Position numbers and translations under genes: made by a program. This document shows, piece by piece, positions 1 to 9,631 of a stretch of 64,000 bases of DNA. Position 1 is the stretch's first letter, and each line of letters opens with the position of its first letter. Source of the DNA: Photobacterium indicum (lineage in GTDB: Bacteria > Pseudomonadota > Gammaproteobacteria > Enterobacterales > Vibrionaceae); NCBI RefSeq assembly GCF_003026215.1, contig NZ_PYOC01000009.1, positions 141,570 to 205,569 of the forward strand. Reading direction: 5' to 3'. A model generated the notes under the pieces. It was not told the DNA's origin. It was given only the letters and a program-made list of their open reading frames with translations, and ran no database searches.

Positions 1-1
1 A

Positions 2-436
2 CTGGGTAACGGTGAAGGGGTTTCAAACTTCTCGGCATCATTCGGGGCGACAATGGGCCAGAATGGTTGTGCAGGTTTATACCCTGCGATGCTTGCAGTA
101 ATGATTGCACCAACTATTGGCATAAATCCACTAGACCCAGGCTTCATTGCAACACTTGTAGCGATTGTAACGATCAGTTCATTTGGCATTGCAGGTGTAG
201 GTGGTGGCGCAACATTTGCTGCGCTAATTGTTCTTTCTGCTCTTGATATGCCTGTTGCGCTTGCTGGTCTACTTATTTCAATCGAACCTTTGATCGATAT
301 GGGCCGTACTGCTGTAAACGTTAGTGGTGCCATGACGGCCGGTACTATTACTTCTCGTGTACTGGGGCAAGCTGATGACACCATCTTCAATCAAGACCTT
401 GAAACAGATACAACGACTGATACTGCGAAAGTGTAA
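2..436 (+). CDS. tcyP: L-cystine symporter TcyP-like, C-terminal part (truncated by window edge)
   Basis: The last 144 residues of a sodium/proton:dicarboxylate-type (DAACS family) symporter; the 5' part lies outside the window. The reading frame is open from base 2. It contains a glycine-rich membrane stretch (GIAGVGGGATFAALIVL) followed by ISIEPLIDMGRTAVNVSG, the substrate and cation binding end of the family, where the Asp and Arg of DMGRT are conserved. The match to the end of E. coli TcyP (YdjN), an inner membrane cystine importer, is close as I remember that protein. The hydrophilic tail after the last membrane segment is acidic. A general glutamate/aspartate symporter is the alternative, but the NVSGAMTAG end favours TcyP. 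Confidence 0.8.
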   Translation: MGNGEGVSNFSASFGATMGQNGCAGLYPAMLAVMIAPTIGINPLDPGFIATLVAIVTISSFGIAGVGGGATFAALIVLSALDMPVALAGLLISIEPLIDMGRTAVNVSGAMTAGTITSRVLGQADDTIFNQDLETDTTTDTAKV

Positions 437-469
437 TCTGTTTTAAAGTTGGCTTTTCAAAAGATAATA

Positions 470-502
470 TAAAAAATCCGAGTGCATGATTACACTCGGA
501 TT
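470..502 (-). terminator. Intrinsic terminator of the minus-strand chemoreceptor gene
   Basis: A perfect 10-bp stem, AATCCGAGTG (475-484) with CACTCGGATT (493-502), followed on the minus strand by a run of six T (positions 476-471). It lies about 100 bp past the stop of the chemoreceptor gene at 604. On the plus strand there is no T run, so it serves the minus strand better than tcyP. Its right arm is part of the 66-bp inverted repeat described separately. Confidence 0.7.
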
Positions 503-552
503 CTGACATCCCTAGAGGATCGTTCAACTGATCATTTTTCGCTAACTGATCG
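487..552 (+). repeat. Left arm of 66-bp inverted repeat around a chemoreceptor gene
   Basis: These 66 bases recur as reverse complement at 2873-2938 with only three mismatches, all C/T. Similarity continues weakly outward from position 552, including a shared CCCTTTTA at 570-577 (opposite 2859-2866) after an 11-base length difference. The arm includes one half of the terminator hairpin at 475-502. No transposase lies between the arms and no obvious target duplication flanks them. Confidence 0.9.
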
Positions 553-603
553 TCATTAGAGCTAATGCTCCCTTTTATTTACACGTAAACAATATCAGTG
601 AAA

Positions 604-2544
604 TTAAATTCTAAAGTAAGAAAGCAGTGCTTTTTGCTCCTCAGAAAGCCTTGCTAGTTCTTCACTTGCCTGTGAACTCTGTGCAATCCCCGCAACATTT
701 TGGTGAACCATATCAGAAGTCGATACGATGTTTTGAGAGATATCCTGTGTAACACCTGACTGCTCTTCGGAAGCAGTAGCTACTAGGGTGTTTAGATCGG
801 ATATTTCACTAACAGAATGAGAAATTGTTTCAAATGTATTAGATAGCTTTTCATTAATAGTGAAAGCCTCAGTGATTAGCACTGTATTGTTTCCCATGAA
901 CTGATCTGCTTTTAAGGCTTGCTCTTGAAGGCGAGAAATCAAGCCTTGTATATCAACAGTAGATTGTTGGGTCTTCGCGGCTAGCGATCTAACTTCGTCC
1001 GCAACTACAGCAAACCCTCGACCTTGTTCTCCAGCTCTAGCTGCTTCAATTGCCGCATTCAAAGCTAATAAGTTTGTCTGCTCTGAAATGCCATTGATAA
1101 CGTCAACTACTGTTCCAATTTCAGTAGAGAAGTCTCGTAGTTGACTAACAATTTGTGTCGATTCCTGAATAGACGAGGCAATTTCGTTTGAAATTCTATC
1201 TGATTCAACTAGTGCAGTTTTTCCATCGTCTACGTTCACATTAGCTGTATTAGCTGCTGTTTCAGCATTGGAAGCGTTTATGCTCACTTCATTAGCCGTA
1301 CTTGATAGCTCACTAATTGCTGTCGCTACTAGCTCTACTTGAGTTAATTCCATTTCCGAGTTTGCTTTAGACTCGTTCATCACCGCAGATAGCTCAGAGG
1401 AGGCAGAAGAAACATTTTCTGAGACTGAGTGCAGCCCAGATAATATTCTTCTTAATTCGTGATGCATGTTGAGAATATTTGCGTAAATACCGGTTTCATT
1501 ACCTGTCATTGAGAGTTCAGTTTTCAGATCTCCTTCTGAAACCATCTTCACCATATCAGCAATTTCACTTGGCTCACCACCTACAACTCGCATAATACTT
1601 CTGTAGATGTAAACTGCTGATGCCAAACTTGCAACAACTGCTATAACTGACAGCAAACTTAGTAGTATTTTTGCATTGCTTATCTCGCTTTGCAATTGAG
1701 GGCCAATAATGTTTTGGCGAGAAGAAGTATCTTCTTCTATTTTCTCAATAGACGCCGCAGTATCATCGCCAACTTTATTAAGAACTTCGTAATTTACTTT
1801 GTTCCGCTCTTTAATTGTTTTTGATAGATCTAAAAATGCAGATTGATATAAGTATAACGATCGCTCATATCTATTTAATAATGCCACTCGTTTAGGGTTT
1901 TCTATTTTATCTGTTAGAGTTTTTAGCCTTTTCTTCATGCTGCTAAACTCTAAAAGTACTCTTTTTTCGTCGTTACTGCTGTTGCTATCTAAGAATTTCA
2001 TAATATAAAGTCTAGACAGCAACGTACTTTCTTGTAGCAAACCAGAATAATAGCCAGCTTCAAAGTCTAGATCATCACGAGCTGTTCTTGTTATGTCTGT
2101 TAGTGACTCTTGCATTATTAACCCATTAGGGTCAAGAATATCATTTACTATTTCAGTTCCGTCCTTTAACAGAGTGTCAATTCTCAAAAAACCATCATTA
2201 TATTTTATTGCCGAGTTTTCTATTTTTAAGAACTTGTCTCTCAATCCCGAATACTGCGGCAAGTCAATTACTCCGCCAACAAGGCTCTTTAGTTCTCCAA
2301 TATTTTCATGAATAACCCCCTCTAGTTCAGGAGATTGCTTTCTTATGTATTTGCTGGCAGCTAGCCTAGTTTCTAGGATATTTGACTGTATTTCGCCAGA
2401 AGTAACGCTGGCAATAGCTAAATTACGGTATTCAGTAAAACCGTCTAGTGTCACGCTGAGTTTATAAAATGAAGATGTTGCCAATAAAAGTAATAACACC
2501 AAACACACTCCAAACCCACCAATTAACTGATGCCTTAATTTCAT
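604..2544 (-). CDS. Methyl-accepting chemotaxis protein
   Basis: A transmembrane chemoreceptor that signals to the CheA/CheW array. A membrane segment lies at residues ~8-27, then a periplasmic, largely helical sensor region of about 260 residues, a second membrane segment near residues 292-314 (SVIAVVASLASAVYIY), a HAMP linker, and the cytoplasmic coiled-coil with the family's hairpin tip near residues 485-530 (EQTNLLALNAAIEAARAGEQ, then GRGFAVVADEVRSLA). There is no C-terminal CheR-tethering pentapeptide; the protein ends SYFRI. The ligand cannot be read from sequence; the sensor length suggests a helical bundle type. By eye the gene is more AT-rich than its neighbours. It stands alone between tcyP and kdsB and is bracketed by a 66-bp inverted repeat, which suggests it was inserted as a unit. 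Confidence 0.95.
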   Translation of the reverse strand: MKLRHQLIGGFGVCLVLLLLLATSSFYKLSVTLDGFTEYRNLAIASVTSGEIQSNILETRLAASKYIRKQSPELEGVIHENIGELKSLVGGVIDLPQYSGLRDKFLKIENSAIKYNDGFLRIDTLLKDGTEIVNDILDPNGLIMQESLTDITRTARDDLDFEAGYYSGLLQESTLLSRLYIMKFLDSNSSNDEKRVLLEFSSMKKRLKTLTDKIENPKRVALLNRYERSLYLYQSAFLDLSKTIKERNKVNYEVLNKVGDDTAASIEKIEEDTSSRQNIIGPQLQSEISNAKILLSLLSVIAVVASLASAVYIYRSIMRVVGGEPSEIADMVKMVSEGDLKTELSMTGNETGIYANILNMHHELRRILSGLHSVSENVSSASSELSAVMNESKANSEMELTQVELVATAISELSSTANEVSINASNAETAANTANVNVDDGKTALVESDRISNEIASSIQESTQIVSQLRDFSTEIGTVVDVINGISEQTNLLALNAAIEAARAGEQGRGFAVVADEVRSLAAKTQQSTVDIQGLISRLQEQALKADQFMGNNTVLITEAFTINEKLSNTFETISHSVSEISDLNTLVATASEEQSGVTQDISQNIVSTSDMVHQNVAGIAQSSQASEELARLSEEQKALLSYFRI

Positions 2545-2872
2545 ACACTTGCCCTTTAAAATATTAACAACTTTCTAATTATTAGGTTTACTGCACTCGG
2601 TAACTAATTCTTATTTAAAGATTTATACCTATGCCGCCCTCTATATACGCCTAGCGCATGGATATTAAAGGATGACGTCCTTAATAACTAGCATAAGAGG
2701 CTATTACCTGTGCTTCATATCACAGGCGTATGTTCTTAATTGTTTACAGTTAGTATTGATTTCTTTGCTACTTGGGGAAAATTGAGGTTTTAAAATCTAT
2801 TATGAGAGAAAAATTTCTGTAGATTGTGTTATTTATATCTTTGTGATACATGAGCCCCTAAAAGGGTAATGC

Positions 2873-2938
2873 CGATCAGTTAGCGAAAAATGATCAGTTA
2901 AACGATCCTCTAAGGATGTCAAAATCCGAGTGTAATCA
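2873..2938 (-). repeat. Right arm of 66-bp inverted repeat around a chemoreceptor gene
   Basis: Reverse complement of 487-552, matching at 63 of 66 positions by direct comparison. It sits about 330 bp upstream of the chemoreceptor start, so the two arms enclose the whole gene and its promoter region (487-2938). Outside the arm, sequence continues into the kdsB terminator region with no similarity to the left flank. The rest of the 627-bp interval 2545-3171 holds the presumed chemoreceptor promoter and the kdsB terminator; I see no other gene there. Confidence 0.9.
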
Positions 2939-3029
2939 TAAAAGGAATATGGCAGAGAGCTTAATACTCGAAAGGTGGAGAGAAAGAACATTCCCGAGAA
3001 CGGTTAAGCCTCGGCCTCAGCGATATGCC

Positions 3030-3063
3030 AAAAATAAAAAAACCGTTCACCTTAAGTGAACGG
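3030..3063 (-). terminator. Intrinsic terminator after kdsB
   Basis: The stem CCGTTCAC (3043-3050) with GTGAACGG (3056-3063) encloses a five-base loop and is followed on the minus strand by a T-rich tract (3042-3030). It ends the msbA-lpxK-ycaR-kdsB transcript about 110 bp past the kdsB stop. Confidence 0.85.
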
Positions 3064-3171
3064 CATTAACTCAATATAGTGGCCTTTTTATTTGTCTATC
3101 AACGTCTTATTGATAAAGAAATGAAACGTGGATAACGGCTATTTACAGCTAGCGATGAACGCTTGCTACTC

Positions 3172-3918
3172 TTAGCCAATTAAAGCACGTACTTTCTCTA
3201 AATCTTCCGGTGTATCAACACCCGCGGGAGGCGCATCAATAGCAACAGCAACATGGATCTTTTCGCCATACCAAAGTACACGAAGCTGTTCTAATGCTTC
3301 CACTTTTTCAAGTGCGCTTGGTTCCCAGTTGATGTAAGTATTTATAAACCCAGCACGATAAGCGTAAATACCGATATGACGTAATAAATTATGATGAATT
3401 TCCTTTGGTGATTTCGCATAGTTATCACGATCCCAAGGAATAGATGCTCGGCTGAAATACATCGCATAGCCATCTTTATCCAACACCACTTTCACCGCGT
3501 TTGGATTAAACACTTCATCTTCGTGATCAATCTCGACACCTAGCGTTGCCATTGGGGCATTGTTGTTTGCTAGATTATCTGCGACTTGTCGAATAATGGT
3601 GTCAGGAATTAATGGTTCATCACCTTGTACATTAACGACAATATGATCATCTGCTAACTGATATTTTTCAACCACTTCAGCAAGGCGCTCTGTGCCTGAT
3701 TCATGATCATTTCGCGTTAAACAAACTTCTCCGCCGAAGGCTTTAACGGCATCAACAATACGCTGGTCATCCGTTGCTACGATCACGAGATCTGCACCGG
3801 CTTTACTAGCTTGCTCGTACACCCACTGAACCATTGGCTTGCCACCAATATCAGCCAAAGGCTTACCCGGCAGGCGGGTTGATTGATAACGCGCTGGAAT
3901 AACTACCGTAAATGACAT
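3172..3918 (-). CDS. kdsB: 3-deoxy-manno-octulosonate cytidylyltransferase
   Basis: A cytoplasmic enzyme that activates KDO with CTP to CMP-KDO for lipopolysaccharide inner core synthesis. It has 248 residues, the usual length. The N-terminal nucleotidyltransferase motif VVIPARYQSTRLPGKPL at residues ~4-20 carries the conserved Arg and Lys of the family, VNVQGDEPLI near residue 100 is the metal and nucleotide site, and YFSRASIPWDR follows near residue 155. Its ATG overlaps the ycaR stop codon by one base, so translation is probably coupled. It is the last gene of the minus-strand msbA-lpxK-ycaR-kdsB group, an order also found in enterobacteria. Confidence 0.97.
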   Translation of the reverse strand: MSFTVVIPARYQSTRLPGKPLADIGGKPMVQWVYEQASKAGADLVIVATDDQRIVDAVKAFGGEVCLTRNDHESGTERLAEVVEKYQLADDHIVVNVQGDEPLIPDTIIRQVADNLANNNAPMATLGVEIDHEDEVFNPNAVKVVLDKDGYAMYFSRASIPWDRDNYAKSPKEIHHNLLRHIGIYAYRAGFINTYINWEPSALEKVEALEQLRVLWYGEKIHVAVAIDAPPAGVDTPEDLEKVRALIG

Positions 3919-4097
3919 TACTTTACCTCGTCTGAACTCAGCGTTCGCGCTTCAGGTTCGATCAATACAGGGATACCATCTTGAATAGGATAAGCTAGAC
4001 GATCAAACTTACAAATCAGTTCATTTTTTTCTTTATCGTAGTTCAATTTACCCTTACATACTGGGCATGCTACGATTTCAAGCAGACGGTGATCCAT
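3918..4097 (-). CDS. ycaR: Trm112-like small protein, YcaR family (UPF0434)
   Basis: A 59-residue protein read directly from the minus strand, starting MDHRLLEIVACPVCKGKLNY. It carries an N-terminal CPVC pair and one further Cys (LICKF), in line with a small zinc-ribbon of the Trm112/YcaR family; the role of bacterial members is not settled. YcaR is regularly found between lpxK and kdsB. Its start lies 20 bases inside the end of lpxK, and its TAA overlaps the kdsB ATG by one base, so it belongs to a translationally coupled group. The assignment is secure at family level, the function is unknown. Confidence 0.93.
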   Translation of the reverse strand: MDHRLLEIVACPVCKGKLNYDKEKNELICKFDRLAYPIQDGIPVLIEPEARTLSSDEVK

Positions 4098-5112
4098 ATT
4101 CTTCCTTTACCTTAATTATTCGATTAATAATGGCATTTGCATTCGATGTTGGTATCACTGCATCTACAGGTACATACCACCAATTCGACTGCGCAAAAGC
4201 GTGGCATTTAACCGCATCTTTTTCTGTCATCACTAAATGTTGTCCCTGTTGGGCCAAATGTTTTAATTCCGTTTCTGAGAATGCCTGATGGTCAGTAAAT
4301 GGCTGACAATGTACAGGTGTTACTCCCAGTTCTTCTAATGTTTTAAAAAAACGGGGGGGATGACCAATACCAGCCATTGCCACAATATTCTCTAATTCAT
4401 TAATTGAACATCGCTCGCCCGTTTTAACATTAATTAATGCTGAGGGCTGCAGGTGCATCGGTGCTTCGTTTTTTTTCGCCTTTCCACCGTTACAAATCAA
4501 GAAATCAACTTCGGCTAAGCGATCACACGTTTCACGCAATGGTCCTAATGGCAGTAATTGCTGATTACCAAAGCGGCGTTGACCATCAATAACAACAAAT
4601 TCGATGTCTCTTGCGAGTGCATAATGCTGTAGACCGTCATCAGTAATAATCACATCAACATCATGTTCGAGTAACATCATTACGGCATCAGAACGTTTAG
4701 GTGATACTGCAACAGGTGCACCCGTTCTTCGACGAATCAATACAGGTTCATCACCGACGAGTTCAGTGGAAGTCTTATCTTCCACCAAATAAGGGTAATG
4801 TGGCGCTTTACCACCATAACCACGAGAAACAACCCCCGGTTTAAGCCCTTTCGCTTGTAGCTGTTCAACGAGCCATACAACAACGGGCGTCTTACCATTA
4901 CCTCCAGCTGTAATATTACCAACAACAACAACAGGAACCGGTGCCCGATAAGCGACCTTTTCACCCGTTTGGTACTTATTACGGCGACGAACACTGATAA
5001 AACCAAAGAGTTTACTCAATGGCCAAAAAAGTGGCCAAAAAAGTACATTCAGTAACAGCATCAAACCTTTCGGATGATGCCCAAACCAAAACTTTTCAAT
5101 AAGTGCAGCCAT
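4078..5112 (-). CDS. lpxK: Tetraacyldisaccharide 4'-kinase (lipid A kinase)
   Basis: An inner membrane enzyme that phosphorylates the 4' position of the lipid A disaccharide. It has 344 residues, near the usual length. A hydrophobic N-terminal segment (residues ~17-38) anchors it, and the P-loop GNITAGGNGKTP lies near residue 62. VVSRGYGG near 98 and VIITDDGLQHY near 155 are hallmark LpxK motifs. It overlaps msbA by one base upstream and ycaR by 20 bases downstream. Co-transcription with msbA links lipid A phosphorylation to its export. Confidence 0.97.
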   Translation of the reverse strand: MAALIEKFWFGHHPKGLMLLLNVLFWPLFWPLSKLFGFISVRRRNKYQTGEKVAYRAPVPVVVVGNITAGGNGKTPVVVWLVEQLQAKGLKPGVVSRGYGGKAPHYPYLVEDKTSTELVGDEPVLIRRRTGAPVAVSPKRSDAVMMLLEHDVDVIITDDGLQHYALARDIEFVVIDGQRRFGNQQLLPLGPLRETCDRLAEVDFLICNGGKAKKNEAPMHLQPSALINVKTGERCSINELENIVAMAGIGHPPRFFKTLEELGVTPVHCQPFTDHQAFSETELKHLAQQGQHLVMTEKDAVKCHAFAQSNWWYVPVDAVIPTSNANAIINRIIKVKEEYGSPSA

Positions 5113-6869
5113 TAATCACCAAACTGAATGCGGTGAAGTTGCGCGTAAGCACCATCATGTTTGATCAATTCACTATGCGTACCACGTTCAATGATTTCAC
5201 CATCATCAACCACTAAGATTTGGTCGGCACCTTCAATAGTTGATAGGCGGTGGGCAATCACTAAAACCGTACGATCTTTTTGCAATTCATCCAATGCCGA
5301 CTGAATAGCACGTTCAGATTCAGTATCAAGGGCTGAGGTTGCCTCATCTAAAATCAACACTGGCGCATTACGTAATAGTGCGCGAGCAATGGCTAAACGT
5401 TGACGCTGACCACCAGAAAGGCTAACACCGTTTTCACCAATAATTGTATCTAAGCCTTGTGGCATGTCTTTAATGAAATCCATCGCATAAGCAAGCTCTG
5501 CTGCTTTTTCAATATCAGCACGACTGAAGTTATCACCGCTTGCGTAAGCAATATTATTTGCAATGGTATCGTTAAAAAGGTGCACATTTTGAGAAACAAC
5601 TGCAACCTGTTCGCGCAGATTCGACAATTGATAGTCTTTAACCTCGCGACCATCTAATATCAATTCGCCTGAATCAATATCGTAAAAGCGCGTTAATAGA
5701 TTCGCAATCGTACTCTTACCCGACCCCGAACGTCCAACAAGTGCCAGTGTTTTACCTGCAGGTAAATCAAACGACACGTTACGCAATGCTGGCGTATCTT
5801 TGGTTGGATAAGTGAACGTAACATCTTTAACTTGAATATCACCGCTTACACGCGCAACTTCATGCTTACCGTTATCTTTTTCAGTTTCAAGATCCATCAA
5901 TTCAAACAAGGTTTGACAAGCAGCCATACCGCGTTGGAATTGCGAAGTAACGTTGGTTAATGCTTTTAAAGGACGCATCAAACCAAACATTGCACCAAAG
6001 ACAACAGCGAATGTACCAGGAGTAAGCTCGGCACGTAATGCATCAGAGTTAGCCAAGACTAATACAACCACTAAAGCAAACGATGCAATTACCTGAATCA
6101 CAGGGTTGGCAATCGCCTGCGCAGACACTAACTTCATTGTTTGCTGGCGCATATGATTACTAACAGAATCAAAACGTTTCTTTTCAACCTCTTGACCACC
6201 GTAACTTAATACGACTTTGTGTCCTTTTAGCATTTGCTCTGCAGATGATGTAACAGAACCCATTGCATCTTGCATATTTTTTGAAATCTTACGAAAACGC
6301 TTAGAAACCAAACGAATACTGAACGCCACAACAGGGGCAATAACCAATAAAATGGCCGAAAGCTGCCAGCTGTTCCAGAACATCAATGCCATTAAGCCAA
6401 TGATAGATGCACCTTCACGTACCATGCTCACTAGCGCGCTACTTGTCGCAGAAGCAACTTGTTCTGAATCATAAGTAATTCGAGAAAGTAAGGCTCCAGA
6501 AGATTCTTTATCAAAAAAGCTCACTGGCATTTTCATGAAATGATTAAACAAGCCACGGCGTAAATTCATTACGACTTTGCCAGATACCCAAGACAAGCAA
6601 TATGTTGATACAAAGCCACTCGCGCCACGTAGTATCATTAATCCGACTAAATAATATGGCATCATAGAAAGAAAGTCTGATTCGATGGTCTCTAATCCAC
6701 CGAAGCTTTCATCAAGAAGAGGCTTAATCATCGATAACATTAGGGTATCACCCAATGCATTAATGATTAGCGCAACGACCGCGACTGATAAGCCAGCCTT
6801 ATAGAAACTGATATACGGCCAAAGTCGTTTGTACGTTTCCAGTGTTGATTGTTCAGTAGATTGCGTCAT
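5112..6869 (-). CDS. msbA: Lipid A export ATP-binding/permease protein MsbA
   Basis: A homodimeric ABC exporter that flips lipid A-core across the inner membrane. The N-terminal half (residues ~20-310) holds six membrane helices. The C-terminal half is the ATPase, with Walker A GRSGSGKST near residue 378, the signature LSGGQRQRLAIARALL near 480, Walker B VLILDEATSALD just after, and the switch His in VIAHRLSTI. At 585 residues it matches the family. It is the first gene of the msbA-lpxK-ycaR-kdsB cluster, separated from comEC by 186 bp that hold the likely promoter. Confidence 0.97.
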   Translation of the reverse strand: MTQSTEQSTLETYKRLWPYISFYKAGLSVAVVALIINALGDTLMLSMIKPLLDESFGGLETIESDFLSMMPYYLVGLMILRGASGFVSTYCLSWVSGKVVMNLRRGLFNHFMKMPVSFFDKESSGALLSRITYDSEQVASATSSALVSMVREGASIIGLMALMFWNSWQLSAILLVIAPVVAFSIRLVSKRFRKISKNMQDAMGSVTSSAEQMLKGHKVVLSYGGQEVEKKRFDSVSNHMRQQTMKLVSAQAIANPVIQVIASFALVVVLVLANSDALRAELTPGTFAVVFGAMFGLMRPLKALTNVTSQFQRGMAACQTLFELMDLETEKDNGKHEVARVSGDIQVKDVTFTYPTKDTPALRNVSFDLPAGKTLALVGRSGSGKSTIANLLTRFYDIDSGELILDGREVKDYQLSNLREQVAVVSQNVHLFNDTIANNIAYASGDNFSRADIEKAAELAYAMDFIKDMPQGLDTIIGENGVSLSGGQRQRLAIARALLRNAPVLILDEATSALDTESERAIQSALDELQKDRTVLVIAHRLSTIEGADQILVVDDGEIIERGTHSELIKHDGAYAQLHRIQFGD

Positions 6870-7055
6870 TAAAATTCATTTTTCTTAAAAACAATTCCTA
6901 TCATTCTACTCTGATACTAGGATTGCGCCAAATAAGTTAAGCCATTGATGCATGTCTTATCTACTTTTTGCTTATTGATTATACAGCTGTATTTATTCTA
7001 AAAAGCCCATCGACGTTATCAGACTAACTTCTCACATATTCACGCCTAAAGAGCA

Positions 7056-9515
7056 TCATTCATCCGAAAATAAACGTCGATACCAAGTATCATCAACATC
7101 TTGTCGATAGCGTTGTGTTTTTCTGCTGCCAGCTTCAATATCTATGGATATTTGCCCAGTTTGTGCGGTATCTAACCACCTTGTGCCTTTATCTATATAA
7201 CGCTGCTTGATTTGTGTTGATGGTAAATTCCAAGGGTTATATTTAGCACTCGATACCAGAGCAAGTTCAGGAGACATACCTGCCAGCCACGTATTGGTCG
7301 ACGATGTTTTACTGCCATGATGAGGAACAAATAAGATATCAGGCGCAAGATCTGGGTATTGGCGAGCCAAAAGTAATTCAGATATCGCATCAATGTCACC
7401 TGTCAGTAGTGCGTTGGTTGGCTTAACTGTATGAATATTTCGATCGCTTATTTGCACGACACAAGAATGAGGATTAGCCGCCCGCTTAACGATTTTAGGT
7501 GGCCACAACACCTCGAAGTTGAGCCCTTCCCATTGCCAGAGGGCTCCTTGCACACAGGGAAGAAAACCATCTCGACGATCACTACTACGCTTCCAAATTG
7601 GTTCAAACTGCTGAGATATAATATCGAAGCCACCAGCATGATCACTGTCTGCATGGCTCAAAATTATCCCGTCTAACTGATTAATGCCTTTCTTTCTCAG
7701 CACGGGCTCTATGACAGATGTAGCAATACTGCCTTGTTGCCAACGGTTTCCCGTATCATACAAAACCGCTTTCCCATTACGCTCAATTAACACTGCAAGA
7801 CCATGCCCCACATCCAGCATATTGACTGTCCATAACGGTGACGCAGCATCACCTATTGAAGATTTATAATGATTTACATCAGCATCATTGGCTAAAAACG
7901 ACTGATTAAAAGTCACCAACGTAGACATCGCTTGCTGGAAAAATAAAGGGATTCCCCAAGATACGAAGACAATCAAAATTGAGATGTGTATCCATTTGAA
8001 GTTACGCCAAGAAACAAACCACCCTAGCGCTGCCCATGCCATTCCCCCTATTAAGAAAGGCAACCATGCGGATGATAATGATAACCACGTACCAACAGAT
8101 TGCTCAGCCAACCAAATAACTGGATATAAGGTCCAATCGGCTAATTGCCAAAAAACATTCGATAACCAAGGAAACCACACCGTCGCAATGGCAGCTAAAA
8201 CCAAAGGCACAGTCAATGTACTCACCCAAGGGACAGAAACAAAATTGATCAATGGCGCGAGTAGCGATGTCCCACCAAACCAATACCATTGAAGCGGTAA
8301 CATAAATAGCAATAACACACACTGTAACTGTGCTAATACTTTCATCTTTTCCCACAATAGGTCTTTCTGATAGTCAATATTGTTTTCAGTCGGAACTGTG
8401 CGCTGTTGCCTTACACCACTCAAATTCGCAAGATATAAAATGAAGACTGCAGAAAAAGACATCCAAAAGCCCGCGGCATAAGACGCTAACGGGTTGAGCA
8501 TTAAACAAATAGCCAGAGCAACAATAAAAATTTTCCAGCCAGGCCACTGAATGCGTAACCTGATTAAAATCATCACAATTGCACACATTAATACTGCGCG
8601 TACCGTTGGTAAACTAAAACCCGCTAACCATGCGTACCCTAGCGCACACGCAAAACCACTCCATAACGGTAACCATATAAAACGATGCAGCTCCGGCAAA
8701 AGCGCACATATTTTACTGCCAAGCCACCAGCCTAATAACATCGCCAAACCGATATGTAGACCTGAAATTGCCATTAAATGGGCTAAGCCACTGTCTCTTA
8801 GCCGTTGCCAATCATGAAGCTCTAACGCATCCCGTACGCCAAAGCCTAAAGCCATTAAATAAGCTTTATGGGTTTTATCAGCCAATTCTGCCATTGCCTG
8901 AATGAAAATACGCTGCCGTAAGGTAATAGCCGAACTATTGTCACTCGGTGTTCGTGCTGTTTGTTCTACACTAAGGCTATCGATGTAAGAGCGGCCTACA
9001 ATCGTTCCGCTTAAAACGGTGCCTCGCCCATGAATACCGTTTGCAACGAAATACTTTTCGGCGTCAAAGCCTGCACTATTCAATCGCCCATACGGACGGC
9101 GAAGTTTCACCGTTAACTGCCAAATTTGGCCTTGATACATTTCAGGAGGCTGTAGCCAATTTAAGCGGACGTTTAAAGGATAATATGAATCTATTGGATA
9201 AGAATTGAGCGTTAAGAGTTTGAAATCTATTGTACTAGTGGAGATCTCGCTATTAAGTAGGCTACTTACCTTAGCAACTATGGTAATATTCTCGCGGTCA
9301 ATGGGTATTTCTTTTACTGAATTTGTATAAATATTTACACTTAAAGCTGCCATAGCGGCACCTAACGCAATCCAGATCAATAAATGAATACGTAAAAAAT
9401 AAGAAACTACGGCACCTAGCATTACGGCAGTCACAAACCAGAGATAATCTGGAATGGCATGCCACCAATGAAGAAACAAAAGCCCTATTGCAATGCCAGT
9501 AACCGCTTGGTTCAT
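7056..9515 (-). CDS. comEC: DNA internalisation competence protein ComEC/Rec2
   Basis: An inner membrane channel protein that moves single-stranded DNA into the cytoplasm during natural transformation. It has 819 residues. The N-terminal region has membrane segments and a DUF4131-type domain; the central competence domain (residues ~220-500) is polytopic, starting around LAHLMAISGLHIGLAMLLGW. The C-terminal metallo-beta-lactamase-like domain begins near DVGHGLAVLIE (~570), with the metal motif SHADSDHAGGF near 625, LLTGDID and FVPHHGSKTSS further on. All these are intact, so the protein is probably functional. The gene precedes msbA on the same strand, as in E. coli (ycaI-msbA). Confidence 0.93.
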   Translation of the reverse strand: MNQAVTGIAIGLLFLHWWHAIPDYLWFVTAVMLGAVVSYFLRIHLLIWIALGAAMAALSVNIYTNSVKEIPIDRENITIVAKVSSLLNSEISTSTIDFKLLTLNSYPIDSYYPLNVRLNWLQPPEMYQGQIWQLTVKLRRPYGRLNSAGFDAEKYFVANGIHGRGTVLSGTIVGRSYIDSLSVEQTARTPSDNSSAITLRQRIFIQAMAELADKTHKAYLMALGFGVRDALELHDWQRLRDSGLAHLMAISGLHIGLAMLLGWWLGSKICALLPELHRFIWLPLWSGFACALGYAWLAGFSLPTVRAVLMCAIVMILIRLRIQWPGWKIFIVALAICLMLNPLASYAAGFWMSFSAVFILYLANLSGVRQQRTVPTENNIDYQKDLLWEKMKVLAQLQCVLLLFMLPLQWYWFGGTSLLAPLINFVSVPWVSTLTVPLVLAAIATVWFPWLSNVFWQLADWTLYPVIWLAEQSVGTWLSLSSAWLPFLIGGMAWAALGWFVSWRNFKWIHISILIVFVSWGIPLFFQQAMSTLVTFNQSFLANDADVNHYKSSIGDAASPLWTVNMLDVGHGLAVLIERNGKAVLYDTGNRWQQGSIATSVIEPVLRKKGINQLDGIILSHADSDHAGGFDIISQQFEPIWKRSSDRRDGFLPCVQGALWQWEGLNFEVLWPPKIVKRAANPHSCVVQISDRNIHTVKPTNALLTGDIDAISELLLARQYPDLAPDILFVPHHGSKTSSTNTWLAGMSPELALVSSAKYNPWNLPSTQIKQRYIDKGTRWLDTAQTGQISIDIEAGSRKTQRYRQDVDDTWYRRLFSDE

Positions 9516-9631
9516 TGTGTATTGCCTTAAGCCTGTTGATTTAAAATAGTATTTTCATGCTTTATGTTTTAATACTTAGTATTCGCAATTAATGACTTTC
9601 AGTTCATTGTTTTCAAAGCGTATGTATATCG

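Noticed and set aside
487..2938. Insertion sequence or composite transposon around the first chemoreceptor
   Set aside because: No transposase or recombinase frame and no clear target duplication, so only an inverted repeat can be reported.
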